Source: an uncultured Blautia sp.
GTDB lineage: Bacteria > Bacillota > Clostridia > Lachnospirales > Lachnospiraceae
Direction: 5' to 3'
DNA length: 24,787 nt
NCBI GenBank assembly: GCA_934394595.1
Contig: CAKRRX010000031.1
Span: 1-24,787, forward strand
Positions within the stretch are counted from its first letter, which is position 1, and every line of letters starts with the position of its first letter. The notes below the pieces were generated by a model. The model was not told the DNA's origin and made no database searches. It saw nothing but the letters and a program-made list of their open reading frames with translations. The position numbers and the translations under genes are program-made. Of the stretch, positions 7,715-15,319 are shown piece after piece.

Positions 7715-7772
7715 AAAAGTCCCGGCACAGAATGTACAGATACTGGAAGTACATTTGTGACCGGGGCTTTTT
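7715..7772. terminator. Bidirectional terminator between radical SAM and cysteine-rich genes
   Basis: A long imperfect stem pairs 7715-7737 with 7749-7772. It includes GTCCCGG with CCGGGGC and GTAC with GTAC, and is followed by TTTTT on the plus strand and TTTT on the minus strand. It serves both convergent genes; the minus-strand gene stops only 4 bases away. Confidence 0.9.
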
Positions 7773-7776
7773 GATG

Positions 7777-7968
7777 TTAATAATTATACGCTCCCTCATA
7801 TGCATTGCAGTGTTCCTTACGTCTGGAAAGGGCGGTACAGGTGCTGCATCTGTCGCAGAATTCCTGCTCATAGCAAGTGGAACAGACGCAGGTTTTACAT
7901 GCATCCCGGTCATAGGCAGGAGTGCAGGTGTAGGGAAGCTTGCTGTCTGCAGTTGGTGTTTCTGACAT
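7777..7968 (-). CDS. Cysteine-rich mini-protein, function unknown
   Basis: A 63-residue protein with nine cysteines (15, 24, 27, 29, 32, 38, 41, 44, 54). They include CKTCVCSTC (CxxCxCxxC, 24-32) and CDRCSTC (CxxCxxC, 38-44), spacings typical of zinc or Fe-S binding, or of a heavily modified peptide. There is no signal peptide or membrane helix. The gene is well supported: AAGGAG about 10 bases before ATG 7968, a strong promoter at 7994-8022, and a terminator directly after the stop. It converges on the radical SAM/SPASM gene. Cys-rich peptides next to SPASM enzymes recall SCIFF-type RiPP precursors, but the separate strand, promoter and composition do not prove that link. A metal-binding or redox protein is equally possible. 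Confidence 0.75.
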   Translation of the reverse strand: MSETPTADSKLPYTCTPAYDRDACKTCVCSTCYEQEFCDRCSTCTALSRRKEHCNAYEGAYNY

Positions 7969-7993
7969 TTATATCACGCTCCTTTTTACTGTG

Positions 7994-8022
7994 ATTATAA
8001 TGCGAAAAAACAGAGCGTTCAA
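7994..8022 (-). promoter_or_regulatory. Promoter of the cysteine-rich mini-protein gene
   Basis: On the minus strand, TTGAAC (complement of 8017-8022), a 17-bp spacer and TATAAT (complement of 7994-7999) form a near-consensus sigma-A promoter. It lies about 25 bp upstream of the ATG, giving a short leader of about 20 nt. Confidence 0.85.
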
Positions 8023-8072
8023 TGGTAAAAGTCTGAAAAAATAGCAGCTGTTTTTTAGTGATTTTTAAGGCT

Positions 8073-8933
8073 TTAATCTGCTTCCCATCTTCCGGAAGCG
8101 CCACAGGGAAGTACCAGACCATTTGATTTCACCGGAAGGCCGATTTCCTGGGAATCTACATGGCCCTTGTATTTTTTCATTTCAGTGGCAAGCATGTAGG
8201 TAAGAACTGCAGGGGCAAGTCCTGTTGTATAGGAGTTGATCAGGAAAAACAGTGGATCATCACTGAGAATCTTGGTGCAAAGCTTTACAAGGGGATGGAT
8301 GGCATCCTCAATTTTCCAGATCTCACCTTTGGGTCCTCTTCCATAAGAAGGAGGGTCCATGATAATTGCATCATAGTGATTGCCACGTCGGATCTCACGC
8401 TCTACAAATTTTACGCAGTCGTCTACCAGCCAACGGATGGGCGCATCAGAAAGACCGCTGGCAGCAGCGTTTTCCTTAGCCCAGGTTACCATACCCTTGG
8501 ATGCGTCAACATGAGTGACAGAGGCACCTGCAGCTGCTGCGGCAAGTGTGGCACCGCCAGTGTATGCAAAGAGGTTCAGAACCTTGATGGGTCTGCCTGC
8601 TTTGCGGATCTTATCACCGAACCAGTCCCAGTTTACAGCCTGCTCCGGGAAAAGACCGGTATGCTTGAAACTGAAGGGTTTCAGATGAAAAGTGAGATCT
8701 TTGTAATGAAGATCCCATTGCTGTGGGAGGTCAAAGAATTCCCATTCTCCGCCGCCTTTGGAGCTGCGGTGGTAGTGTGCATTCATTTTGTGCCATCCCG
8801 GCTCTGTCTTTGGGGTATCCCAGATAACCTGCGGATCCGGGCGAACCAGGAGATATTTTCCCCATCGTTCCAGCTTTTCGCCGCAGGAAGTGTCGATTAC
8901 TTCGTATTCTTTCCAGCCATTTGCTATCCACAT
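8073..8933 (-). CDS. Class I SAM-dependent methyltransferase, RlmI-like
   Basis: A 286-residue Rossmann-fold methyltransferase of the RlmI/RlmK-like COG1092 group, which methylates 23S rRNA cytosines in E. coli. SAM-binding motif I is NLFAYTGGATLAAAAAGA (about 120-137), the acidic residue at the end of strand 2 is in VTHVDAS, and the catalytic motif is MDPPSYGRGPKG (192-202). The N-terminal PUA domain of RlmI is absent; instead there is a short beta-rich segment (1-90). ATG 8933 is chosen because the protein begins naturally at MWIANGWKEYEV with GAGGT upstream; the frame extends 26 codons farther but through the structured leader. It is monocistronic, and its mRNA leader contains two stable hairpins. 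The exact RNA target is unknown. Confidence 0.85.
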   Translation of the reverse strand: MWIANGWKEYEVIDTSCGEKLERWGKYLLVRPDPQVIWDTPKTEPGWHKMNAHYHRSSKGGGEWEFFDLPQQWDLHYKDLTFHLKPFSFKHTGLFPEQAVNWDWFGDKIRKAGRPIKVLNLFAYTGGATLAAAAAGASVTHVDASKGMVTWAKENAAASGLSDAPIRWLVDDCVKFVEREIRRGNHYDAIIMDPPSYGRGPKGEIWKIEDAIHPLVKLCTKILSDDPLFFLINSYTTGLAPAVLTYMLATEMKKYKGHVDSQEIGLPVKSNGLVLPCGASGRWEAD

Positions 8934-8972
8934 ATTTATATTTACCTCGTTTTTGGTTATATTTACTTTGAT

Positions 8973-9055
8973 GATATCGAGAATTGCGGGAGCAGCTCCG
9001 CTACGGAGCAATTCGTGGATATCAAGTTAGGGGAAAAGTACCTTTTGTCCCTAAC
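8973..9055 (-). promoter_or_regulatory. Structured two-hairpin leader of the methyltransferase mRNA
   Basis: In the roughly 130-nt leader, two strong hairpins follow each other. The first transcribed pairs CCCTAAC (9049-9055) with GTTAGGG (9026-9032), plus inner CTTTT/AAAAG. The second pairs GATATC (8973-8978) with GATATC (9018-9023) and GAATTGC (8981-8987) with GCAATTC (9008-9014); its apex can form either of two small alternative stems. Neither is followed by a U tract. I do not recognise a known riboswitch. It may be a cis-regulatory element or a protein-binding site. Confidence 0.65.
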
Positions 9056-9068
9056 ATCTCATTTTTTT

Positions 9069-9097
9069 ATGATAGCAGAAAACAGATGGAACGTCAA
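9069..9097 (-). promoter_or_regulatory. Promoter of the methyltransferase gene
   Basis: On the minus strand, TTGACG (complement of 9092-9097), a 17-bp spacer and TATCAT (complement of 9069-9074). Initiation near 9062 would place both leader hairpins inside the mRNA. Confidence 0.75.
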
Positions 9098-9125
9098 TTT
9101 GTCTGTGTAAAATCCGGTAAACTAC

Positions 9126-9155
9126 TTGACAATGGATAATTTAGCATACTAAAAT
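9126..9155 (+). promoter_or_regulatory. Promoter of the aspartate aminotransferase gene
   Basis: TTGACA (9126-9131) followed after 18 bp by TAAAAT (9150-9155). It diverges from the methyltransferase promoter, with the two -35 boxes about 30 bp apart. Confidence 0.7.
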
Positions 9156-9210
9156 GGAAAAGATATACGAGGAGGAAATACCAAACAGGCACAGGCCAAA
9201 GGAGGAACTT

Positions 9211-10491
9211 ATGAAAAAATATACCGAAATGACTCATGATGAGCTTCTGGCGCTGAAAAAAGAGCTGGACAGACAGTACGAAGAAATCAAAGCACAGGGA
9301 CTGGCACTTGATATGTCAAGAGGAAAGCCAAGTGCAGCGCAGCTGGATCTTTCCATGGAAATGATGGACGTTCTGAAAGGGAATTCTGATCTGAAGTGTG
9401 AGACCGGAGTAGATTGCCGTAATTACGGTGTGATCGATGGTATTCCGGAAGCAAAACGCCTTCTTGGAGAAATGTCTGAGGTAGATCCGGAGCATATTAT
9501 TATTTACGGAAATTCAAGCCTGAATGTCATGTTCGACAGCATTGCCCGCTCCATGACTCAGGGCGTAATGGGAAATACTCCATGGTGTAAACTGGACAAA
9601 GTAAAATTCCTGTGTCCGGTACCAGGATATGACCGTCATTTTAAGATCACAGAATTCTTCGGAATTGAGATGATCAATGTTCCTATGACTCCACAGGGAC
9701 CGGATATGGATATGGTAGAGAAGCTGGTAAGCGAGGACGCTGCGATCAAAGGAATCTGGTGTGTACCGAAATACTCCAATCCACAGGGCTACACCTATTC
9801 CCAGGAGACAGTAGAGCGTTTTGCAAGACTGAAACCGGCAGCACCGGACTTCCGTATTTACTGGGATAATGCGTACAGCATCCATCATCTCTATGATGAC
9901 AATCAGGATTTCCTGGTTGAGATTCTGGGCGAGTGTGCAAAGGCTGGTAATCCGGATCTTGTTTACAAATTTACTTCCACTTCCAAGGTAAGCTTCCCAG
10001 GCTCCGGTATTGCGGCAGTAGCAGCATCCAAAGCAAACCTTGATGATTTCCGCAGCTATATGCAGATCCAGACTATCGGACACGACAAGCTGAACCAGCT
10101 GCGTCATGTAAGATTTTTCAAGGATCTTGACGGACTTCATGCACACATGAGAAAACATGCAGACATTCTCCGGCCGAAATTTGAGCTGGTAATCGATACT
10201 CTGGATAAAGAACTTTCCGGCCTTGGAATCGGTGAGTGGACCAGACCTCACGGCGGATACTTTATTTCCTTTGATTCCCTTGAAGGCTGCGCAAAGGCAA
10301 TCGTAGCAAAAGCAAAAGAAGCTGGCGTTGTGCTTACAGGTGCAGGTGCTACCTATCCATATGGAAAGGATCCAAAAGATTCCAACATCCGTATTGCACC
10401 ATCCTTCCCGACACTTGAGGATCTGGGAAAGGCAGCACAGGTGTTTGTGCTTTGTGTAAAACTTGCCAGCGTGGAGAAACTTCTCGGCTAA
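9211..10491 (+). CDS. PLP-dependent aspartate aminotransferase, subclass Ic type
   Basis: A 426-residue fold-type I aminotransferase. The N-terminal MSRGKPSAAQLDLS (35-48) is characteristic of the family represented by the mycobacterial aspartate aminotransferase Rv3722c. PLP contacts are visible: YGNSSLN (99-105, phosphate loop), Asn190 in KYSNPQGYTYS, Asp219 and Tyr222 in YWDNAYSIHHL, and the Schiff-base Lys259 in TSTSKVSFPGSG. The likely reaction is aspartate plus 2-oxoglutarate to oxaloacetate plus glutamate, in the cytoplasm; substrate is inferred from the family. ATG 9211 has AAGGAGG 6 bases upstream, whereas an earlier in-frame ATG at 9154 falls within the promoter. It is monocistronic with a likely terminator at 10500-10550. 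Confidence 0.88.
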   Translation: MKKYTEMTHDELLALKKELDRQYEEIKAQGLALDMSRGKPSAAQLDLSMEMMDVLKGNSDLKCETGVDCRNYGVIDGIPEAKRLLGEMSEVDPEHIIIYGNSSLNVMFDSIARSMTQGVMGNTPWCKLDKVKFLCPVPGYDRHFKITEFFGIEMINVPMTPQGPDMDMVEKLVSEDAAIKGIWCVPKYSNPQGYTYSQETVERFARLKPAAPDFRIYWDNAYSIHHLYDDNQDFLVEILGECAKAGNPDLVYKFTSTSKVSFPGSGIAAVAASKANLDDFRSYMQIQTIGHDKLNQLRHVRFFKDLDGLHAHMRKHADILRPKFELVIDTLDKELSGLGIGEWTRPHGGYFISFDSLEGCAKAIVAKAKEAGVVLTGAGATYPYGKDPKDSNIRIAPSFPTLEDLGKAAQVFVLCVKLASVEKLLG

Positions 10492-10499
10492 AAGTGGGA

Positions 10500-10550
10500 A
10501 AAACCGCATAGAATGTAATCTGTGATGCCAGGGGCAAAAGCGGTTTTGTT
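10500..10550 (+). terminator. Probable terminator after the aminotransferase gene
   Basis: AAAACCGC (10500-10507) pairs with GCGGTTTT (10540-10547), followed by GTTT, with a long loop of 32 bases. TGCCAG (10526-10531) inside the loop can instead pair with CTGGCA (10552-10557), so two mutually exclusive hairpins are possible. The terminator call is therefore moderate. Confidence 0.5.
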
Positions 10551-10575
10551 TCTGGCACAGAAGCTATGAATAACA

Positions 10576-10599
10576 GCCGGAAGCCTCAGAGGTTCCGGC
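10576..10599 (+). promoter_or_regulatory. Stable hairpin in the leader of the L,D-transpeptidase gene
   Basis: GCCGGAA (10576-10582) pairs with TTCCGGC (10593-10599), extended by CCT/AGG after one bulged G, with a CAG loop. It lies 21 bases before the start codon and has no U tail, so it is not a terminator. It could affect mRNA stability or ribosome access. No clear promoter was found between 10492 and 10620. Confidence 0.5.
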
Positions 10600-10620
10600 A
10601 GCAAGGGCAGGGAGGCTATT

Positions 10621-12021
10621 ATGGCAGAAAACAGAGAAAAAGCAGGCGCAGGGAGAACAATTGTTATTACACTGGTAATATTGTTGCTTCTGCTGACAGC
10701 AGGAGCGTACGGTTATGGCGTTTACTATTTCTCAGGCCATTTTCTCCCTGGCTCTATGGTAAATGGATTTAACTGCTCCTATATGACGCAGTCTGAGACA
10801 GAGGATCTTCTGAACCAGAGAGTAGGGGCGTATGTATTGGCTGTAGAGACAATGAAAAACGGACAGGAGGCAGTATCTGCCCAGGATGTGGATCTGTCCT
10901 TTGTTTCTACCGGAATTGTAAATAAGCTCATCAAGGACCAGAATCGTTTTACCTGGTTTCTTGCTTTTAACCAAAATAAAAATTACGATATTTCAGAATC
11001 TCTCAGTTATAATGTGGAGATGCTGAAAACAGCTGTGGGAAATCTGAAGTGTCTGCAGCCAGAGAATGTAGTGGAGCCTGTGGACGCCCAGATCCAGGAT
11101 ACGGGAGAAACATTTGAGATCATTCCGGAGGTTGTGGGAAATGCTCTTGACCGTACTAAGACAGAAGAAGTGATCGCAGCTGCCATGCTGCGTGGAAAGA
11201 CCTCTGTGAACCTGGAAGATGAGAGCTGTTATCGAAGGCCTTCTGTTTACAGTACAGGGGAACAGATACAGGCAAATTGTGAAAAAATGAATCAGCTTTG
11301 TAAAGTGATCATTACCTATGATTTTGCAGACAGGACTGAGACTGTGGATCGTTCTGTGATCAAGAACTGGTTCGGTTATGATGAAGATGGGAATGTAATC
11401 CTGGATGAAATTCTGGTACGTCAGTATGTATCAGATCTGGGACTGAAATATGATACCATGGGTCAGACACGCACATTTATGACCTATGATAATCGTGAAA
11501 AAGAAATCAATGGCGGCGATTACGGCTGGGTAATCGATCAGGATGCAGAAGTTGCGGCACTGATGGAAGCAGTAGAAAGTGGTGTTACCCAGGTGCGTGA
11601 GCCTGTTTATATGTATTCAGGCTACAGCCGTGGAACCAATGATATTGGCTCCACTTATGTGGAGATAGATCTGACCAACCAGCGTCTTGTTTTTTATAAA
11701 AACGGAACGCCGGTTGTGGATACTCCGGTGGTCACCGGAAATCCGGATATTGAGGGATGTGCCACACCTACAGGCTGCTATGCAGTGGATGCCAAGGAAT
11801 CTCCTGCTGTGCTTACAGGAGAGGATTATGAGGCAAATGTGACATATTGGATTCCTTTTGCAGGGAATGTGGGAATCCATGATGCTTCCTGGCGCTCTGA
11901 GTTTGGAGGCAATCTGTACCTGTGGGAAGGCTCTCATGGATGTGTAAATGTTCCCTATGACAAGGCAGCAGCCCTTTACGCAGATGTGGAGGTTGGCATG
12001 CCGGTAGTGGTTTATGAATAA
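10621..12021 (+). CDS. L,D-transpeptidase (YkuD) with peptidoglycan-binding domains
   Basis: A 466-residue membrane-anchored cell-wall enzyme. After a basic N-terminus comes one membrane helix (about 13-36). The extracytoplasmic region then shows VanW/YoaR-type peptidoglycan-binding segments, including VNGFNCSYMTQSE (47-59) and FEIIPEVVGNALD. The C-terminal YkuD domain (about 340-466) has DLTNQRLVFYKNG, GIHDASWR and the catalytic GSHGCVNVP motif with Cys441. Such enzymes form 3-3 cross-links in peptidoglycan or attach proteins to it. GGGAGG precedes the ATG. It heads a cluster with ddl (33-bp gap) and murF, consistent with coordinated cell-wall synthesis. Confidence 0.9.
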   Translation: MAENREKAGAGRTIVITLVILLLLLTAGAYGYGVYYFSGHFLPGSMVNGFNCSYMTQSETEDLLNQRVGAYVLAVETMKNGQEAVSAQDVDLSFVSTGIVNKLIKDQNRFTWFLAFNQNKNYDISESLSYNVEMLKTAVGNLKCLQPENVVEPVDAQIQDTGETFEIIPEVVGNALDRTKTEEVIAAAMLRGKTSVNLEDESCYRRPSVYSTGEQIQANCEKMNQLCKVIITYDFADRTETVDRSVIKNWFGYDEDGNVILDEILVRQYVSDLGLKYDTMGQTRTFMTYDNREKEINGGDYGWVIDQDAEVAALMEAVESGVTQVREPVYMYSGYSRGTNDIGSTYVEIDLTNQRLVFYKNGTPVVDTPVVTGNPDIEGCATPTGCYAVDAKESPAVLTGEDYEANVTYWIPFAGNVGIHDASWRSEFGGNLYLWEGSHGCVNVPYDKAAALYADVEVGMPVVVYE

Positions 12022-12054
12022 ACAGCGTATTGCGCGGACAAGGAGAGGTAGATC

Positions 12055-13089
12055 ATGAAGATAGTAGTTTTGGCTGGAGGAACCAGTACAGAGAGGGATA
12101 TATCTATTGTATCTGGTACAGGTATCTGTGGTGCATTGCGCCAGAAAGGTCATCAGGCCATACTTGTAGATATTTTTTGCGGAATAGAGAAGGTGGACTG
12201 GGAAGATCCGTTCCCGGCAGAATATGATGTGGAAAAAGCGGCGGAGTATATGAAGAGTTTTAATCCACAGATCGAAGAAATGGAAAAGACCAGACGAAGC
12301 TTTTTCGGTCCAAATGTGCTTGAACTTTGTGAAAAATGTGACATCGTATTTCTGGGACTTCACGGAGCAAATGGAGAAGACGGAAAGGTTCAGGCCGCAT
12401 TTGATCTGATGGGGATCCGTTATACAGGCACCGGTTATCTCAGCAGTGCCATGGCAATGGATAAGCGTATCACCAAAGAAGTATTTCTTATGAACCAGGT
12501 GCCGACTCCAGGTGGTTTTTCCATGACTAGAGAGGATCTGGAAAAGGATATCACAAAGCATGGACTGAATTTTCCGGTAGTGGTAAAGACCAGCTGCGGA
12601 GGCTCCAGCGTAGGTGTTTATATTGTAAACGACCAGAAAGAGTATGAGGCTTCTCTTACAGATGCCAGCCAGTACGGTGAAGAAATCGTGGTGGAGGAGT
12701 ACATTAAGGGACGGGAGTTTTCCGTTGCAGTTGTGGATGACAAGGCTTATCCGGTTATTGAGATCGCTCCGATCCAGGGATTTTATGATTATAAGAATAA
12801 ATATCAGGCCGGTTCTACTGTGGAGACCTGCCCGGCAGAAATTTCACCGGAGCTTACTGCCAAAATGCAGGAAAATGCAGTGAAAGCAGCAAAAGCCCTG
12901 GGCCTTACCGGATACAGCAGACTGGACTTTATGATGAAAGAAAATGGAGATATGTACTGTCTGGAAGCAAATACTCTACCGGGAATGACTCCAACCAGCC
13001 TGATCCCTCAGGAGGCAAAGGTTCTGGGAATGGATTATCCTACACTTTGTGAGGAACTGATCCGTATTTCCATGAAAAAATATGAATAG
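12055..13089 (+). CDS. ddl: D-alanine--D-alanine ligase
   Basis: A 344-residue ATP-grasp ligase that joins two D-alanines for the peptidoglycan stem peptide, in the cytoplasm. Visible motifs are GGTSTERDIS (8-17, Glu13), HGANGEDG (103-110), the ATP-grasp loop KTSCGGSSVGV (178-188), VEEYIKGREFSV, the omega-loop FYDYKNKY (243-250), and the metal-binding EANTLPGMTPTSLIPQ (304-319). The Tyr in the FYDYxxKY loop fits D-Ala-D-Ala rather than D-Ala-D-Lac synthesis, so this is the housekeeping enzyme and not a vancomycin-resistance ligase. Length is typical or slightly below that of VanA-like ligases. It lies between the L,D-transpeptidase and murF genes, with an AGGAGAGG site before its ATG. Confidence 0.95.
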   Translation: MKIVVLAGGTSTERDISIVSGTGICGALRQKGHQAILVDIFCGIEKVDWEDPFPAEYDVEKAAEYMKSFNPQIEEMEKTRRSFFGPNVLELCEKCDIVFLGLHGANGEDGKVQAAFDLMGIRYTGTGYLSSAMAMDKRITKEVFLMNQVPTPGGFSMTREDLEKDITKHGLNFPVVVKTSCGGSSVGVYIVNDQKEYEASLTDASQYGEEIVVEEYIKGREFSVAVVDDKAYPVIEIAPIQGFYDYKNKYQAGSTVETCPAEISPELTAKMQENAVKAAKALGLTGYSRLDFMMKENGDMYCLEANTLPGMTPTSLIPQEAKVLGMDYPTLCEELIRISMKKYE

Positions 13090-13107
13090 AAAAAAGGGTA
13101 GAAAAAG

Positions 13108-14475
13108 ATGAAAAATCTTACACTGGAAAATCTTACAAGAGTCTGTGGCGGTGTATATTTTGGACCGTCAGAAAAGCTGCAGCAGGAGGTATCCTCCATT
13201 ATCACAGACAGCAGAAAGGCAGAGCCTGGGACTTTGTTTGTTCCTATCGTGGGAGAGCGGGTGGATGCACATAAATTCATCCCACAGGTGATGGAAGCGG
13301 GTGCCCTGGCTACCTTGTCAGAAAAAGTGCTGGAAAATGCGGATTTTCCTTACATAAAAGTAGAATCATCCCTTCAGGCAGTGAAGGATATTGCAGAATT
13401 TTATCTGGAACAGCTTCAGATCCCGGTGGTGGGAATCACCGGAAGTGTTGGAAAAACCAGCACAAAAGAAGTGATTGCCTCTGTCCTGAAGGAAAAATAC
13501 CGTACTCTGAAAACCCAGGGGAATTTCAACAATGAGCTGGGCTTGCCTCTCACTGTATTTCGCCTTCGGGAGGAAGATGAGATTGCAGTTCTGGAAATGG
13601 GAATCAGCGATTTCGGGGAAATGACAAGACTTGCGAAGATTGCAAAGCCGGATACCTGTGTGATCACCAATATCGGAACCTGCCATTTGGAAAATCTGGG
13701 AGACAGAGATGGTGTATTGAAGGCAAAGACAGAGATTTTCGGCTATCTGAAAAAAGATGGTCACATCGTGCTTAACGGGGACGATGACAAGCTCAGCACA
13801 GTAAAAGAGTACGAAGGAATCAAGCCTGTATTTTTCGGAATGGAGCCGGATAAGGATGTTTATGCAGATGAGATCGTGAGCAGAGGATTAAAGGGAATGA
13901 CCTGCCGTATCCATGTAGGCGGAGAGTCCTTTACAGCTGATATTCCAATGCCGGGAAGACATATGGTATATAATGCCCTGGCTGCAACTGCAGTGGGCAG
14001 GATTTATGGACTGACCCTGGAGCAGATCCGTCATGGAATAGAGACTCTGGAGGCAATCAGTGGTAGATTTCATATGATCGAGACAGACCGTTTTCTCATT
14101 GTGGATGACTGCTACAATGCCAATCCCATGTCTATGAAAGCCTCTCTTGATGTGCTGAAGGATGGTTCCGGCAGAAAAGTGGCAATTCTGGGAGATATGG
14201 GAGAGCTTGGTGAAAATGAAGCAGCACTTCACGCTGAAGTGGGTGTCCATGCGGCAAACTGCGGGATTGATGTGTGCATCTGCGCCGGTCCGCTTGCTGC
14301 AAACATTGCAGAAAAAGCAAAAGAAAATCCAAAGCTTACCGTGATCTGTGAGCCAGACAGAGATCATCTTCTGGCACATCTGGATTCCTATGTGAAGCCG
14401 GGAGATACCATTTTGGTAAAAGCATCTCATTTTATGCAGTTCGAAAAGGTAGTGGCAAAATTGCAGGAACTGTAA
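13108..14475 (+). CDS. murF: UDP-N-acetylmuramoyl-tripeptide--D-alanyl-D-alanine ligase
   Basis: A 455-residue Mur ligase that adds the D-Ala-D-Ala made by the preceding enzyme to UDP-MurNAc-tripeptide, completing the cytoplasmic peptidoglycan precursor. It has the MurF N-terminal substrate domain with TDSRKAEPGTLFVPIVGERVDAHKFI (33-58), the ATP-binding GITGSVGKTSTKE (109-121), QGNFNNELGLPLT, the MurF-type DDCYNANPMSM and a C-terminal domain with LGDMGELGE. It starts 18 bp after ddl and follows it in the same transcript. The ribosome site is weak (AAAGGGTAG), which may reflect coupling to ddl translation. No terminator is seen between it and the next gene, although a -10 box lies there. Confidence 0.95.
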   Translation: MKNLTLENLTRVCGGVYFGPSEKLQQEVSSIITDSRKAEPGTLFVPIVGERVDAHKFIPQVMEAGALATLSEKVLENADFPYIKVESSLQAVKDIAEFYLEQLQIPVVGITGSVGKTSTKEVIASVLKEKYRTLKTQGNFNNELGLPLTVFRLREEDEIAVLEMGISDFGEMTRLAKIAKPDTCVITNIGTCHLENLGDRDGVLKAKTEIFGYLKKDGHIVLNGDDDKLSTVKEYEGIKPVFFGMEPDKDVYADEIVSRGLKGMTCRIHVGGESFTADIPMPGRHMVYNALAATAVGRIYGLTLEQIRHGIETLEAISGRFHMIETDRFLIVDDCYNANPMSMKASLDVLKDGSGRKVAILGDMGELGENEAALHAEVGVHAANCGIDVCICAGPLAANIAEKAKENPKLTVICEPDRDHLLAHLDSYVKPGDTILVKASHFMQFEKVVAKLQEL

Positions 14476-14496
14476 GAATTTGACGAACGATTTTTG

Positions 14497-14525
14497 TTTT
14501 CCAGACACCCGCAGAGAGGTATAAT
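14497..14525 (+). promoter_or_regulatory. Candidate promoter upstream of the 197-residue membrane protein
   Basis: TATAAT (14520-14525) lies 53 bp before the start codon, but the -35 region at 17 bp (TTTTCC) is poor. A TTGACG at 14480-14485 is too far away to pair with it. Confidence 0.4.
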
Positions 14526-14578
14526 GTCCCTAAACGGATGAATCTGCAGCGGCAGAGATCACCATGAAGGAGGACATT

Positions 14579-15172
14579 ATGCTGGAAAAAATCATGAACC
14601 TGCATGTATTGCTCTATAGCATGGCGGGCCTTGGGGCTTTGGGAGCAATGGGAATGCTAGCCACGCATCTTACTTACAGAAGAATGATCAGAAGTACAGG
14701 AAAAATGACCAACTTAAAGGAAAAATGGCTGAGTTTATGGAAGACCAGGGACCGGCTCCTTCACAGAATGAACCGGCTGGTATGGTATCCGGCCCTTATC
14801 TCCACAGGACTTCTGGGAGTTTCCTTTTATTTCTCCACAGTTCTGAAGATTGAAGAGGGACTTCCCCTGGTGTATCTGTATGTGGGAGCAATTGTTCCTG
14901 TGGCGCTGCTTCTTCTTCGGCAGGGACTGGATTTTTCTTACAAAGAAGAATTGGTCATGAATACACTGGTTGATTATGTGGATGAGCTGAAAAGCTGGGT
15001 GAAAGAGCTGCCTGAGACGAAAAAGACAGATCCTGTGCTTCAGGAAGAAGTAGTCGACCGTATTACGGACAGTATTCGGCAGACAGCTGCTTCAGGCAGC
15101 CACTTCAGTAAAATGCTCACTCCGGAGGAGGAGAAAATCATGCGGGAGATTATCAGGGAGTTTATGGTATGA
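14579..15172 (+). CDS. Membrane protein, function unknown
   Basis: A 197-residue protein that I do not recognise. There is an N-terminal hydrophobic helix (about 8-32, rich in Gly, Ala and Met), a basic segment (RLLHRMNRLVWYP), then two hydrophobic helices (about 75-95 and 103-120). A C-terminal soluble region of about 75 residues is acidic and probably helical (VDYVDELKSWVKELPETKK and later EEEKIMREIIREFMV). ATG 14579 is chosen because AAGGAGG lies 6 bases upstream; an earlier in-frame ATG at 14564 overlaps that site. It follows murF and may be cotranscribed with the cell-wall genes or use its own -10 box. It ends in the strong terminator at 15182. Confidence 0.75.
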   Translation: MLEKIMNLHVLLYSMAGLGALGAMGMLATHLTYRRMIRSTGKMTNLKEKWLSLWKTRDRLLHRMNRLVWYPALISTGLLGVSFYFSTVLKIEEGLPLVYLYVGAIVPVALLLLRQGLDFSYKEELVMNTLVDYVDELKSWVKELPETKKTDPVLQEEVVDRITDSIRQTAASGSHFSKMLTPEEEKIMREIIREFMV

Positions 15173-15181
15173 ATGTATGCG

Positions 15182-15209
15182 GGCACAGGAGGTTTTCCTG
15201 TGCCTTTTT
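15182..15209 (+). terminator. Intrinsic terminator closing the cell-wall cluster
   Basis: GGCACAGGA (15182-15190) pairs with TCCTGTGCC (15196-15204), a 9-bp perfect stem with a 5-base loop followed by TTTTT. The 110 bp from here to the next gene show no clear promoter. Confidence 0.92.
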
Positions 15210-15319
15210 CGCTGTACGGGCAGGGGAAAAGGATGGAGTAATCCGCAGCATGGAGTCAGGGGTAAAAAGACAGTTTCCCCGGAGAAGATTCAGATGATAC
15301 GAAAGAGAGGACTTAGGTT

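Noticed and set aside
8160..9110. 316-codon plus-strand frame
   Set aside because: Antisense to the methyltransferase, whose SAM and DPPSY motifs, promoter and start are clear.
9514..10509. 331-codon minus-strand frame
   Set aside because: Antisense shadow of the aminotransferase; no ribosome site or family motif.
11617..12561. 314-codon minus-strand frame
   Set aside because: Spans antisense across two real genes (L,D-transpeptidase and ddl), which are well supported.
12055..13089. Possible vancomycin-resistance D-Ala-D-Lac ligase
   Set aside because: The omega-loop FYDYKNKY with its Tyr fits D-Ala-D-Ala ligases, and no vanH or vanX gene is adjacent; the dehydrogenase at 15320 is in a separate unit beyond a terminator.
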